The notes beneath the pieces are model-generated. The model saw nothing but the letters and a program-made list of their open reading frames with translations, was not told the origin of the DNA and did no database searches. A stretch of DNA of 64,000 bases from Dyella sp. OK004 (lineage in GTDB: Bacteria > Pseudomonadota > Gammaproteobacteria > Xanthomonadales > Rhodanobacteraceae), in the NCBI RefSeq assembly GCF_900114495.1, contig NZ_FOZI01000002.1:1054001-1118000 (forward strand). The letters run 5' to 3'. Shown piece after piece: positions 55,664-64,000 of this stretch. Each line of letters opens with the position of its first letter. Positions within the stretch are counted from its first letter, which is position 1. Both the position numbers and the translations under genes were made by a program.

Positions 55664-56483
55664 CAGCAAATCCTCGTCGAGTGGAGGCAAAAGCGCTAAA
55701 TCCCATATATGCGACGATCACCGCGGCAACGGCATACAACCCAAGGCCGGACCAGTCCGGAAGCTGTCCCCACAATGCAACTGCCCGGACCTGGTCAATA
55801 ATAAAGGTCAACGGATTGATTTCGAAGATCCAACGCACTTCCGGTGCGACGGCGGATACTGGAACAATGGCGGATGACGTGAACAACAATGCCGTCGTGA
55901 GGACCCCTGTCACTTGACTAATGTCGCGGAAATAGACGCCTAGTGCTGCCAGCCCCCACGCTATGCCTAAGGCGAGACAGAAGAGTGGCGCAATCACCAG
56001 CGGGAATAGCACTATCGTCCAGCTTAACTGTCCGGTCAGCGCAAACTGGAGCACGATGAACGCAAGCAGATTGGTGAACAGGTGGAACAGTGCTGAAAAC
56101 GCCATCGGCCACGGAAGAATCTCGAGTGGAAAGATCACCCGCTTTACATAGTTCACATTGCCGACAATCAATGTCGGTGAGCGATTGATGCATTCTGCGA
56201 AGAACGCGTGCGTGATCAGTCCAAGAAACAGAATGAGTGCAAAGCTGCCATGCTCATTGTTAGCTTGAGGCCAGCGGCTTTTGAGTATCCCGCCAAAGGC
56301 AAAGGAATAGACAGCTAGCATCAAGAAGGGGCTGATCAGTGACCAGAGCAAGCCGAAACTCGCACCACGATAGCGACCCAGGATTTCACGCTTGGTCAAC
56401 TCCACGGTCAACGAACCGTGCCGAGCAAGTGCGGAAAGCGGGCTGCCCACGAACGTCAGCGAGCGTGTTGGGACTGAGTGCAT
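55653..56483 (-). CDS. wzm: O-antigen ABC transporter permease
   Basis: 276-residue ABC-2 permease with six membrane segments. Typical parts: LTKREILGRYRGASFGLLWS, ALILFLGLITHAFFAECINR, SPTLIVGNVNYVKRVIFPLE and EINPLTFIIDQVRAVALWGQ. First gene of wzm-wzt-sulfotransferase, all overlapping. It starts 42 bp after the metB stop; a separate promoter is not obvious, so it may be read through from metB. Confidence 0.94.
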   Translation of the reverse strand: MHSVPTRSLTFVGSPLSALARHGSLTVELTKREILGRYRGASFGLLWSLISPFLMLAVYSFAFGGILKSRWPQANNEHGSFALILFLGLITHAFFAECINRSPTLIVGNVNYVKRVIFPLEILPWPMAFSALFHLFTNLLAFIVLQFALTGQLSWTIVLFPLVIAPLFCLALGIAWGLAALGVYFRDISQVTGVLTTALLFTSSAIVPVSAVAPEVRWIFEINPLTFIIDQVRAVALWGQLPDWSGLGLYAVAAVIVAYMGFSAFASTRRGFADVL

Positions 56484-56525
56484 AAATCCTCTCGATCAGG
56501 CTCACGCCACAAGGCTAAACCTGGA

Positions 56526-57695
56526 TCAATCCAGAGCCGACGCGAGTTCAGCCTTGAGATCGGCGATGTCTTCGACGCCAACAGAAAGACGAATGAGACC
56601 GTCGCTGATACCGAGTCGCTTGCGATTGGCCACGGGGACAGACGCATGGGTCATGATCGCTGGGTGCTCAATTAGACTCTCTACGCCGCCCAGTGATTCA
56701 GCAAGTGCAAACAGGTGGCAACGCTCCAGCATACGGCGCGCCTTCTTCAAGCCGCCCTTCATTTCAACGCTGATGATGCCGCCATAGCCATCCATCTGTT
56801 TTCTTGCCAGCGCGTGCTGCGGATGGCTTTTAAGACCTGGGTAGATCACTTTGTCGATGGCAGGGTGTTTTTCCAGCCACTGGGCCAACTCCATGGCCCC
56901 TGCGCAATGCGCGCGCATCCGCAAATGCAGGGTCTTGAGTCCACGCATGGCGAGGAAAGCATCGAATGGGCCAGCTATCGCACCGACCGAGTTCTGCAGG
57001 AATGCCATTTGCTCGGCCAGGCCGGCATCGCTGCCAGCGACCACGATGCCGCCGACCATATCGGAATGGCCATTCAAGTACTTCGTCGCCGAATGCAGTA
57101 CGAGATGAGCACCGAATTCCAGCGGGCGCTGCAGCATGGGCGAACAGAACGTGTTGTCGACGACCAGAATCAGCCCATGCTTGTGAGCAAACTGGCCGAG
57201 CTTGGCCAGATCCACCAACTTGAGCATCGGATTAGTGGGCGTTTCGGCCCAGATCATCCGGGTATTGCGCTTGATTGCGGCGTTCAGCGCCTTGGCGTCA
57301 TTGAGGTCGATGAAAGTGAAGTCAAGCCCCGCCGAACGGCGCCGGACCCGTTCGAACAGCCGATACGTGCCGCCGTACAAGTCATCCATGGCGATGACGT
57401 GGCTACCGCTGTCTAGCAGATCGAGGACCGTGCTCGCCGCAGCTAGTCCAGAGCCGAACGCATAGCCCGCCTTGCCCCCCTCCAGATCTGCCACGCAGCG
57501 CTCGTAAGCCATGCGAGTCGGATTCTGGGTACGCGAGTACTCGTAGCCCTTATGGACGCCCGGACTACTCTGGACATACGTGGAGGTAGCGTAAATCGGC
57601 GTCATGATCGCGCCGGTGGCCGGATCGGGCTGCTGCCCCGCGTGGATAGCCCGCGTACCGAGCCCAAGTTGGAGGTCTTTCTTCTTCGTCGCCAT
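56526..57695 (-). CDS. metB: Cystathionine gamma-synthase/lyase family PLP enzyme
   Basis: 389-residue Cys/Met-metabolism PLP enzyme, probably cystathionine gamma-synthase (trans-sulfuration route to methionine) or gamma-lyase. PLP-lysine K205 in LHSATKYLNGHSDMVGG; other hallmarks IYATSTYVQSSPGVHKGYEY, RTQNPTRMAYERCVADLEGG and ETPTNPMLKLVDL. Synthase and lyase cannot be separated by eye. The frame begins at a GTG (57704); the ATG at 57695 is preferred. metB is the right border of the LPS locus in Xanthomonas, as here. Confidence 0.93.
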   Translation of the reverse strand: MATKKKDLQLGLGTRAIHAGQQPDPATGAIMTPIYATSTYVQSSPGVHKGYEYSRTQNPTRMAYERCVADLEGGKAGYAFGSGLAAASTVLDLLDSGSHVIAMDDLYGGTYRLFERVRRRSAGLDFTFIDLNDAKALNAAIKRNTRMIWAETPTNPMLKLVDLAKLGQFAHKHGLILVVDNTFCSPMLQRPLEFGAHLVLHSATKYLNGHSDMVGGIVVAGSDAGLAEQMAFLQNSVGAIAGPFDAFLAMRGLKTLHLRMRAHCAGAMELAQWLEKHPAIDKVIYPGLKSHPQHALARKQMDGYGGIISVEMKGGLKKARRMLERCHLFALAESLGGVESLIEHPAIMTHASVPVANRKRLGISDGLIRLSVGVEDIADLKAELASALD

Positions 57696-57832
57696 AGCCA
57701 CCACGTCGGAACCAAGCCACTGGCCCGGTCAGTTTATTATTCTGAAAAGATACGGATTACCGGGCTATCTTAACCGGGAAACCCGAAGGCAACAGGTGGA
57801 GCCAGATGAACGGCGTCATAACTGACCCGCAT

Positions 57833-57845
57833 AAGACGGCGTCTT
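57833..57845. promoter_or_regulatory. Palindrome upstream of metB, possible MetJ operator
   Basis: AAGACGGCGTCTT is a perfect 13-bp palindrome around a central G, between the divergent metB and rmlB. It resembles the MetJ box AGACGTCT with one extra base, so MetJ binding is conceivable but unproven. Confidence 0.3.
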
Positions 57846-57933
57846 GTAAGGCATTTGGCTACGTCAGAGCGAGTTTGCTCGCTCCCCAAAGCATGACAGA
57901 ATGGCTCGACATAATTTCGCCCAGTCAGGACTT

Positions 57934-58983
57934 ATGACGACACTGCTAGTTACCGGCGGAGCCGGCTTCATTGGTGCCAATTTCGTACTCCAGGCCGTTG
58001 CCCAAGGGCATAGGATCGTGAACCTGGACAAGCTGACGTACGCCGGCAACCTTGACACACTGTCTTCCCTGGAAGGCAACGAACGACATGCATTCGTGCA
58101 GGGTGACATTGGGGACCGCGATCTCGTTTCCAGCTTGCTGAATATCCATCAGGTGGACGCCGTTGTAAATTTCGCCGCCGAGTCGCACGTCGACCGCTCA
58201 ATCGACGGCCCTGCGGCATTTGTCGAGACCAACGTAGTCGGCACACTGGGACTGCTCGAGAGCAGCCGCGATTACTGGCGCTCTCTCGACAAAAATGCGC
58301 AGAAGGATTTCCGTTTCCTGCATGTATCGACGGACGAAGTCTACGGTTCGCTGGGAGACGAAGGGCAATTCAAGGAAACAACGCCGTATGCGCCGAATTC
58401 GCCTTATTCCGCGTCCAAAGCAGCCTCGGACCATCTAGTTCGTGCGTTCCATCACACCTACGGTTTGCCGACACTGACCACGAATTGTTCAAACAACTAC
58501 GGTCCGTACCAATTTCCGGAAAAACTGATCCCACTGGTTATTCTGAAAGCCCTGGCGGGCGAGTCACTGCCAGTTTACGGCGACGGTCGCAACATCCGTG
58601 ATTGGCTGTATGTAGGCGACCATTGCACAGCGATCCAACGCGTGCTCGAAGCGGGACGCGTCGGAGAAACCTACAACGTCGGTGGCAATGCCGAGCGTGA
58701 AAACGTCGTAGTGGTCAAGACCATCTGCGCGCTTCTGGATAACCGTCGACCACTTGCTGATGGCCGTAAGCGCGAGTCGCTGATCACATACGTCAAGGAT
58801 CGCCCGGGCCACGACCGTCGCTATGCGATCGATTCGAACAAGTTGCAAAACGAACTCGACTGGCGGCCATCGCAAACATTCGAAACAGGTATTGAACACA
58901 CCATTGATTGGTATCTGACCAACATGGCGTGGGCCAGTCGCGTCCTCGACGGCAGCTATCGCATGGAGCGACTCGGCACATGA
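57934..58983 (+). CDS. rmlB: dTDP-glucose 4,6-dehydratase
   Basis: 349 residues, second step of dTDP-L-rhamnose synthesis. NAD fold [18 protein letters not shown]; catalytic T133-D134-E135 in [12 protein letters not shown] and Y158-x-x-x-K162 in [30 protein letters not shown]. The ATG at 57934 has AGGA upstream; an upstream ATG (57901) adds 11 residues unlike the family. First of four genes with overlapping starts and stops in the order B-A-C-D. Confidence 0.96.
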   Translation: MTTLLVTGGAGFIGANFVLQAVAQGHRIVNLDKLTYAGNLDTLSSLEGNERHAFVQGDIGDRDLVSSLLNIHQVDAVVNFAAESHVDRSIDGPAAFVETNVVGTLGLLESSRDYWRSLDKNAQKDFRFLHVSTDEVYGSLGDEGQFKETTPYAPNSPYSASKAASDHLVRAFHHTYGLPTLTTNCSNNYGPYQFPEKLIPLVILKALAGESLPVYGDGRNIRDWLYVGDHCTAIQRVLEAGRVGETYNVGGNAERENVVVVKTICALLDNRRPLADGRKRESLITYVKDRPGHDRRYAIDSNKLQNELDWRPSQTFETGIEHTIDWYLTNMAWASRVLDGSYRMERLGT

Positions 58984-59873
58984 CCATGACCGCACATAAG
59001 GGCATTATCCTTGCCGGCGGATCCGGCACGCGGCTTTACCCGATCACCCAGGCGGTCAGCAAGCAGCTGCTACCTGTCTATGACAAGCCGATGGTGTACT
59101 ACCCGCTTGCCACGTTAATGCTGGCAGGTATTCGCCAGATCCTGATGATCAACACACCACACGAGCAAGCATTGTTCCAGCGGCTGCTTGGCGATGGCTC
59201 GCAATGGGGCATCGATATTACTTATGCCGTGCAGCCGTCGCCGGACGGCCTAGCTCAGGCTTTCATCATTGGGCGCGACTTTGTCGGCAATGATCCAAGT
59301 TGTCTCGTACTTGGCGACAACATCTTCTACGGCGTTGGCTTGACCGAACGCATGCGACGGGCCGTTGCGCGCCAACACGGCGCCACCGTGTTCGGCTACT
59401 GGGTGAGCGACCCGGAGCGCTACGGCGTGGCCGAATTTGATGCGCAGGGGAAGGTAATCGGCCTGGAAGAAAAACCTGCCCTACCCAAGTCCAATTACGC
59501 GGTAACCGGCCTGTATTTCTATGATGGGCGCGCTTGCGACTACGCCGCCTCCCTTAAACCCTCACCGCGTGGCGAGCTGGAAATCACGGATCTCAATCGG
59601 TGCTATTTGCAGGATGAGACATTGCACCTGGAGCAGCTTGGCCGTGGCTATGCATGGCTCGATACGGGCACGCATGAATCTTTGATGGAAGCCGGCAACT
59701 ACATCCAGACCATTGAGCATCGCCAGGGACTGAAAATCTGCTGCCCAGAGGAGATCGCCTACCTCAGCGGCTGGATCGACGCAGAGCAACTGCTTCGCCT
59801 GGCGCAACCACTCTCCAAGACCGGCTACGGTCAGTATTTGCGCAACTTGACCAAGCAGGGCTACGTGCAATGA
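58980..59873 (+). CDS. rmlA: Glucose-1-phosphate thymidylyltransferase
   Basis: 297 residues, first step of dTDP-L-rhamnose synthesis. Nucleotidyl-transferase signature [45 protein letters not shown] and [19 protein letters not shown]. The start overlaps the rmlB stop (ATGA); a second ATG two codons on (58986) is possible. Confidence 0.96.
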   Translation: MTMTAHKGIILAGGSGTRLYPITQAVSKQLLPVYDKPMVYYPLATLMLAGIRQILMINTPHEQALFQRLLGDGSQWGIDITYAVQPSPDGLAQAFIIGRDFVGNDPSCLVLGDNIFYGVGLTERMRRAVARQHGATVFGYWVSDPERYGVAEFDAQGKVIGLEEKPALPKSNYAVTGLYFYDGRACDYAASLKPSPRGELEITDLNRCYLQDETLHLEQLGRGYAWLDTGTHESLMEAGNYIQTIEHRQGLKICCPEEIAYLSGWIDAEQLLRLAQPLSKTGYGQYLRNLTKQGYVQ

Positions 59874-60427
59874 AAGTCATAGAAACCTCGCTGCCTGGCG
59901 TGGCGGTAATCGAACCACAGGTATTTGGTGATGCACGCGGCTACTTCTATGAGAGCTACAACAAAGCCAAATATCGCGAAGCAGGCATTACTGCAGAGTT
60001 TGTTCAGTCCAATGTGTCTCGCTCGGCCAAAGGTGTGCTGCGGGGCCTTCACTATCAATGGCCCAACCCCCAAGGCAAGCTAGTAAGCGTGCTCGAAGGC
60101 GAAGTTTTTGACGTGGCAGTGGACGTACGTCGCAACTCACCAACGTTTGGACAATGGGCCGGCGTGATGCTTAGCGCCGAGAATAAACGCCACTTTTGGA
60201 TTCCAGAAGGCTTCGCGCATGGCTTCTGCGTTGTCTCCGACTTCGCCACTTTCGCCTACCAATGCACCGCCCTCTACGATCAGGCAGCTGATGCAGGGGT
60301 GCGCTGGAACGATGCCGATATAGGCATCGACTGGCCCCTGACCAACCCATTGCTCTCTGGAAAAGATGAGAAAGCACCTCTACTCAAGGAGGTTCCTTCA
60401 CATCGCCTGCCGGAGCTATTGCGTTGA
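59870..60427 (+). CDS. rmlC: dTDP-4-dehydrorhamnose 3,5-epimerase
   Basis: 185-residue cupin-fold epimerase, third step of dTDP-L-rhamnose synthesis. [20 protein letters not shown] with the catalytic-type H61, K70 in the following segment, and Y130 in [27 protein letters not shown] is typical. ATGA overlap with rmlA. Confidence 0.96.
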   Translation: MKVIETSLPGVAVIEPQVFGDARGYFYESYNKAKYREAGITAEFVQSNVSRSAKGVLRGLHYQWPNPQGKLVSVLEGEVFDVAVDVRRNSPTFGQWAGVMLSAENKRHFWIPEGFAHGFCVVSDFATFAYQCTALYDQAADAGVRWNDADIGIDWPLTNPLLSGKDEKAPLLKEVPSHRLPELLR

Positions 60428-61359
60428 AGGCCCTGCTTCTCGGCGCTAATGGTCAGCTGGGGCGCACGTTCATTAGGGACGGGACATTGGCCCTGAGAGG
60501 CACCCTTGTTGTAGCCAGTCGCGACGGGAACCTGTCGGATGGCGGCCGCGGGGAAGTGGGAAACCTAGCCCAACCAGATACTCTTATCCAGTTGCTCGAC
60601 CGGGTGATGCCCAATGTCATCATCAATGCTGCAGCCTATACCGCTGTAGATCGCGCGGAGCAGGAAGAGACATTGGCCACGCTAGTCAATGGCACGGCCA
60701 CTGGCGTGCTAGGCGAGTGGGCAGCAGCACACAACTCACTGGTTATTCACTACTCCACCGACTATGTCTTTGACGGCCAAGACCCCAATCCATATCCGGT
60801 GAATGCGGCGACAGATCCTCTTGGCGCTTATGGTCGAAGCAAGCTCGCTGGCGAACGGGCACTGCACGCCAGTGGCTCCGATCACCTCATCTTCCGCACA
60901 GCCTGGGTCTACGCTTCGCACGGGAGCAATTTCCTTCGCACTATGCTTCGCCTTGGCGCAGAACGCGACGAACTTCGCGTAGTTGCTGATCAGCATGGCG
61001 CACCAACGAGTACCAATCTCATCGTAAACGCAAGCCTCGCTGCATTGGATCGCTGGCTCCATGCGTCGACTGAAGAGCGCAGGCAGTTGGTTGGAGTCCA
61101 TCATCTGGTCGCAAGCGGAGCAACGACGTGGCATGGCTTCGCATCCGCCATTTTCGATAGCGCCCTGGAATCTGGCTTGATATCTCGCAAGCCCGTCGTC
61201 CATCCCATTTCCACCACCGAATTCCCCACCCCGGCCAAGCGTCCCGCTTACTCGGTGCTGGACAACCAGGGCTTTGTGCAACACTTCGGCTGCCTATTAC
61301 CCGATTGGCGCCATGGCTTGAGCGAAGTCATTGGCGAACTCAACAACTCACCCAATTGA
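60424..61359 (+). CDS. rmlD: dTDP-4-dehydrorhamnose reductase
   Basis: 311 residues, last step of dTDP-L-rhamnose synthesis. N-terminal [44 protein letters not shown] and Y136-x-x-x-K140 in LGAYGRSKLAGERAL. The start is a TTG overlapping the rmlC stop (TTGA), the only start that keeps the glycine-rich loop at residues 7-13. Confidence 0.95.
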   Translation: MKALLLGANGQLGRTFIRDGTLALRGTLVVASRDGNLSDGGRGEVGNLAQPDTLIQLLDRVMPNVIINAAAYTAVDRAEQEETLATLVNGTATGVLGEWAAAHNSLVIHYSTDYVFDGQDPNPYPVNAATDPLGAYGRSKLAGERALHASGSDHLIFRTAWVYASHGSNFLRTMLRLGAERDELRVVADQHGAPTSTNLIVNASLAALDRWLHASTEERRQLVGVHHLVASGATTWHGFASAIFDSALESGLISRKPVVHPISTTEFPTPAKRPAYSVLDNQGFVQHFGCLLPDWRHGLSEVIGELNNSPN

Positions 61360-61366
61360 CACAGCC

Positions 61367-62779
61367 ATGCTGATTCCACTGATATTGAGCGGCGGCAGCG
61401 GCACACGCCTCTGGCCAGTGTCTCGCAAAAATCTTCCCAAGCAATTCCTGTCCCTCACCGGGGCAGGTACATTGTTTCAGCAAACCGTGACCCGCACGCG
61501 TATGCTATCGAGGGTGGCTGCTCCGATAATCGTTGCCAGCGAGGACCATCGGTTCCTTGCCGCTGAGCAACTACTGGAGCTCGGCATCAAGGAGGCATCC
61601 ATCATGCTGGAGCCGGTGGCGCGCAATACAGCCCCCGCTATCGCACTCGGAGCATTACACGCACTGGCAACGGATCCCGAAGCCATTCTTTTGGTCCTTC
61701 CTGCGGACCACCTTATTGGTGATGAGCGGAGCTTCGTCGAGGCGGTCCAGCTTGCGCTGCCTACGGCAGAAGCCGGATGGCTAGTTACTTTTGGCATTCG
61801 ACCCGACCGCCCCGAAACAGGATTCGGCTATATCCGTCGAGCCGAGGTGATCGACAAAAACGCTTATCGCGTGGAACAGTTTGTCGAAAAGCCCAACTTG
61901 GTCAAGGCTGAGTCCTATCTCGCCGACGGCGGTTACGACTGGAACTCTGGCATGTTCCTGTTCAAAGCATCGAGCTACCTGGAAGAACTGGCTGAACATG
62001 CGCCGGAGATACTTGGGGCAGTGCGCGTCGCCTACGCCACGGCGAAGTCAGATCTCGATTTCGTGCGAATTGACGAAAGCGCCTTCTCGAAAGTCCCAGA
62101 CAACTCGATCGACTATGCCGTAATGGAAAAATGCAGGCGTGCAGCTGTCATTCCGGTGACCTGCGATTGGAGCGATATAGGCTCATGGTCGGCCCTGTGG
62201 TTGGCAGGTCTACGCGATGCTGACGGCAACCTGCGAGAGGGTGACACGATTGCTGTAAATACAGCCAATTCATTGCTGCGCTCTCATGATCGCCACCTAC
62301 TTGCGACGGTTGGCGTGAATGACCTAATCGTCGTTACCACGCCCGATGCCACGTTAGTCGCTCATCGCAATGCTGCACAGGACGTAAAACGAGTAGTTGA
62401 TGAGCTCAAGACTGCTGGCCGAACAGAGCACTCACTACATCGCATCGTGCGACGCCCATGGGGAAGTTACGACTCGCTTGAGGCGGGTGAACGCTTCCAA
62501 GTCAAGCGCATCGTGGTAAAGCCAGGCGCCGCTCTTAGCCTCCAGAAGCACCATCATCGTGCCGAGCACTGGATCGTCGTATCGGGTACGGCTGAGGTCA
62601 CTTGCGACGACAAGGTATTCACGCTCAGCGAGAACCAAAGTACATACATCCCCCTCGGCAGCGTGCACCGCCTCAGAAACCCAGGGAAGATGCCGCTCGA
62701 AATCATCGAGGTACAATCCGGAAGCTACCTCGGCGAGGACGACATCGTGCGCCTTGAAGATGTTTACGGACGTTCTTGA
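61367..62779 (+). CDS. xanB: Mannose-1-phosphate guanylyltransferase / mannose-6-phosphate isomerase
   Basis: 470-residue bifunctional enzyme (XanB/ManC/AlgA type) making GDP-mannose. N-terminal pyrophosphorylase LILSGGSGTRLWPVSRKN and FVEKPNLVKAESYL; C-terminal cupin isomerase RPWGSYDSLEAGERFQVKR, then KHHHRAEHWIVVSGTAEV. The frame opens at 61331 inside rmlD; the ATG at 61367 is the family start. No gmd or rmd in this window, so GDP-mannose may enter the glycan directly or supply genes elsewhere. Followed by a terminator. Confidence 0.95.
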   Translation: MLIPLILSGGSGTRLWPVSRKNLPKQFLSLTGAGTLFQQTVTRTRMLSRVAAPIIVASEDHRFLAAEQLLELGIKEASIMLEPVARNTAPAIALGALHALATDPEAILLVLPADHLIGDERSFVEAVQLALPTAEAGWLVTFGIRPDRPETGFGYIRRAEVIDKNAYRVEQFVEKPNLVKAESYLADGGYDWNSGMFLFKASSYLEELAEHAPEILGAVRVAYATAKSDLDFVRIDESAFSKVPDNSIDYAVMEKCRRAAVIPVTCDWSDIGSWSALWLAGLRDADGNLREGDTIAVNTANSLLRSHDRHLLATVGVNDLIVVTTPDATLVAHRNAAQDVKRVVDELKTAGRTEHSLHRIVRRPWGSYDSLEAGERFQVKRIVVKPGAALSLQKHHHRAEHWIVVSGTAEVTCDDKVFTLSENQSTYIPLGSVHRLRNPGKMPLEIIEVQSGSYLGEDDIVRLEDVYGRS

Positions 62780-62799
62780 ATATTCTCTTCTTCGGCCAC

Positions 62800-62830
62800 A
62801 AAAAAAGCCGCGCACTGCGCGGCTTTTTTT
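62800..62830. terminator. Bidirectional Rho-independent terminator between xanB and glmS
   Basis: Perfect 14-bp stem (62800-62813 with 62817-62830, loop ACT); seven A on the left and seven T on the right, so it works in both directions. Confidence 0.9.
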
Positions 62831-62843
62831 GCCCTCAGCGAAA

Positions 62844-64000
62844 TTATTCCACTGTTACTGACTTGGCGAGATTACGTGGTTGGTCTACATCGGTGCCGCG
62901 CAACACGGCCACGTGATAAGCCAGAAGCTGCAAAGGAACAGTGAAAACAGCGGGAGCGATGAAGTCACCTCCACCATCTATGCGCAAAATCGCACCCCTC
63001 GATGTATTCCCATCCATGCTAGCAGCACCATCCGCGAAGACCAGCAACTCTCCACCACGCGCACGCACTTCCTGAAGATTTGACTTGAGCTTATCCAGCA
63101 ACGGCCCATTCGGCGCTACAGCGATTACCGGCATATCCTCATCCACCAAGGCCAGCGGGCCATGCTTGAGCTCACCAGCCGCATAGGCTTCAGCGTGGAT
63201 GTATGAAATTTCCTTGAGCTTGAGCGCCCCCTCCATCGCCACCGGATACTGAGATCCACGTCCAAGGAACAACGCGTGCTGTCGGTGAATCAAATGCTCT
63301 GCCAGTTCGATAATCTGGGGCTCGAGCTGCAGGGCCTTCTCGATCATTTGCGGCATGTGCTGCAGTTGGGCGGTGAGGTCTGCGTAGCGAGCATCATCTA
63401 GACCACGATGACGGGCCAATTGAAGGGTGAGCAAGCCCAGAGCTGCAAGCTGAGTGGTGAAAGCCTTGGTGGAGGCCACACCGATCTCCGGGCCGGCACG
63501 CGTCATGAGCTTGAGGTCAGCCTCTCGCACCACTGAGGATTCCGGCACGTTGCAGATGGCAAGAGTTCCAAGGTAGCCACGCCGACGCGATTCACGCATG
63601 GCGGCGAGCGTGTCTGCGGTTTCGCCGGACTGGGAGATCGCCACGAATAACGTACCCTCCGGAACTACAGCTTCTCGGTAACGATATTCGCTGGCGACTT
63701 CTACGTTCACCGGCAGGCGCGCGTAATCTTCAATCCAATACTTGGCTACCAAACCAGCGTGGTAGCTGGTGCCACAGGCAATAATATGAATGCCCTTAGC
63801 CTTGGCCAGCAGCTCGTCGCCGCCCACGCCGAAGATGTTGGGCAAAACGCCATTGGGACCGATGCGCGCTTCGAGCGTATCCGCGACTGCGCGAGGCTGT
63901 TCGAAAATTTCCTTCTGCATGTAATGGCGATATTCACCACGCTCGACGGCGTCGGCAGACAGCTCACTTTCGTGCAGCGCTCGCTGCACGGCTTTGCCGG
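62844..64000 (-). CDS. glmS: Glutamine-fructose-6-phosphate aminotransferase (isomerizing), 5' end outside window
   Basis: C-terminal two-thirds of GlmS, which makes glucosamine-6-phosphate for peptidoglycan and LPS. Visible: [14 protein letters not shown], the SIS domains with [77 protein letters not shown] and the C-terminal [15 protein letters not shown]. The frame continues past base 64000, so the amidotransferase domain is missing only because of the window edge. Converges on xanB. Confidence 0.97.
   Translation of the reverse strand, partial: GKAVQRALHESELSADAVERGEYRHYMQKEIFEQPRAVADTLEARIGPNGVLPNIFGVGGDELLAKAKGIHIIACGTSYHAGLVAKYWIEDYARLPVNVEVASEYRYREAVVPEGTLFVAISQSGETADTLAAMRESRRRGYLGTLAICNVPESSVVREADLKLMTRAGPEIGVASTKAFTTQLAALGLLTLQLARHRGLDDARYADLTAQLQHMPQMIEKALQLEPQIIELAEHLIHRQHALFLGRGSQYPVAMEGALKLKEISYIHAEAYAAGELKHGPLALVDEDMPVIAVAPNGPLLDKLKSNLQEVRARGGELLVFADGAASMDGNTSRGAILRIDGGGDFIAPAVFTVPLQLLAYHVAVLRGTDVDQPRNLAKSVTVE

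Noticed and set aside
57705-57830. Possible SAM riboswitch upstream of metB
   Set aside because: Short GC helices are present, but I could not fold a SAM-I or SAM-II core; a covariance-model search would decide.

Overview
The window is high-GC chromosomal DNA of a gammaproteobacterium of the Xanthomonadales (Lysobacterales), most likely a Rhodanobacteraceae member such as a Dyella, Luteibacter or Rhodanobacter relative. Two things point there: a lipopolysaccharide locus lies between etfA and metB, the arrangement known from Xanthomonas, and the housekeeping set (GTP-type pckG, metJ, cysD/cysNC, rmlBACD next to a xanB-type gene) fits. No tRNA, rRNA, CRISPR array or insertion sequence was seen.

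Left part (1-30 kb) is mostly core genome. It holds: the 3' part of pckG; an ECF sigma factor / membrane protein / DUF4097 operon; an exported hypothetical; a large GAF-GAF-GGDEF-EAL protein; hslO and mtgA; a GT2 glycosyltransferase; a CBS protein; an MFS transporter opposite a GMC oxidoreductase; a secreted beta-lactamase-fold hydrolase; a TonB-type protein; a MetJ repressor fused to a histone-H1-like Lys/Ala tail; gcvT-gcvH; cysD-cysNC; a four-gene MCE/Mla-type lipid transport operon; an AlkB-like dioxygenase with an amidase; and ETF-ubiquinone oxidoreductase.

The accessory part runs from about 30.1 to 56.5 kb. Two surface-polysaccharide genes (a GT2-GT4 protein and a WbsX-RgpF fusion) sit between ETF-QO and etfBA. 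After a strong terminator behind etfA comes a plus-strand run: HAD-UbiA fusion, DprE1-like oxidase, DprE2-like reductase, an SDR epimerase, an AT-rich polytopic protein (possible GT-C glycosyltransferase), an FAD oxidoreductase, a GtrA-type flippase, two tandem RgpF paralogues and an epimerase. On the minus strand, metB is followed by wzm, wzt, a sulfotransferase with a long coiled coil, and an acyltransferase. The right edge carries rmlBACD, a mannose-1-phosphate guanylyltransferase/phosphomannose isomerase and the 3' part of glmS.

Reading of the cluster (inference): an ABC-transporter-dependent O-antigen, probably rhamnose-rich (rmlBACD plus three RgpF domains), decorated with D-arabinofuranose made on a polyprenyl-phosphate carrier as in mycobacterial DPA synthesis, flipped by GtrA and transferred by the polytopic protein, with O-acylation and perhaps a sulfate chain end set by a sulfotransferase/coiled-coil protein. 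The polytopic protein and the acyltransferase share a C-terminal module. The most unusual items are this predicted arabinose pathway, the sulfotransferase-coiled-coil protein, the shared module and the MetJ-H1 fusion.
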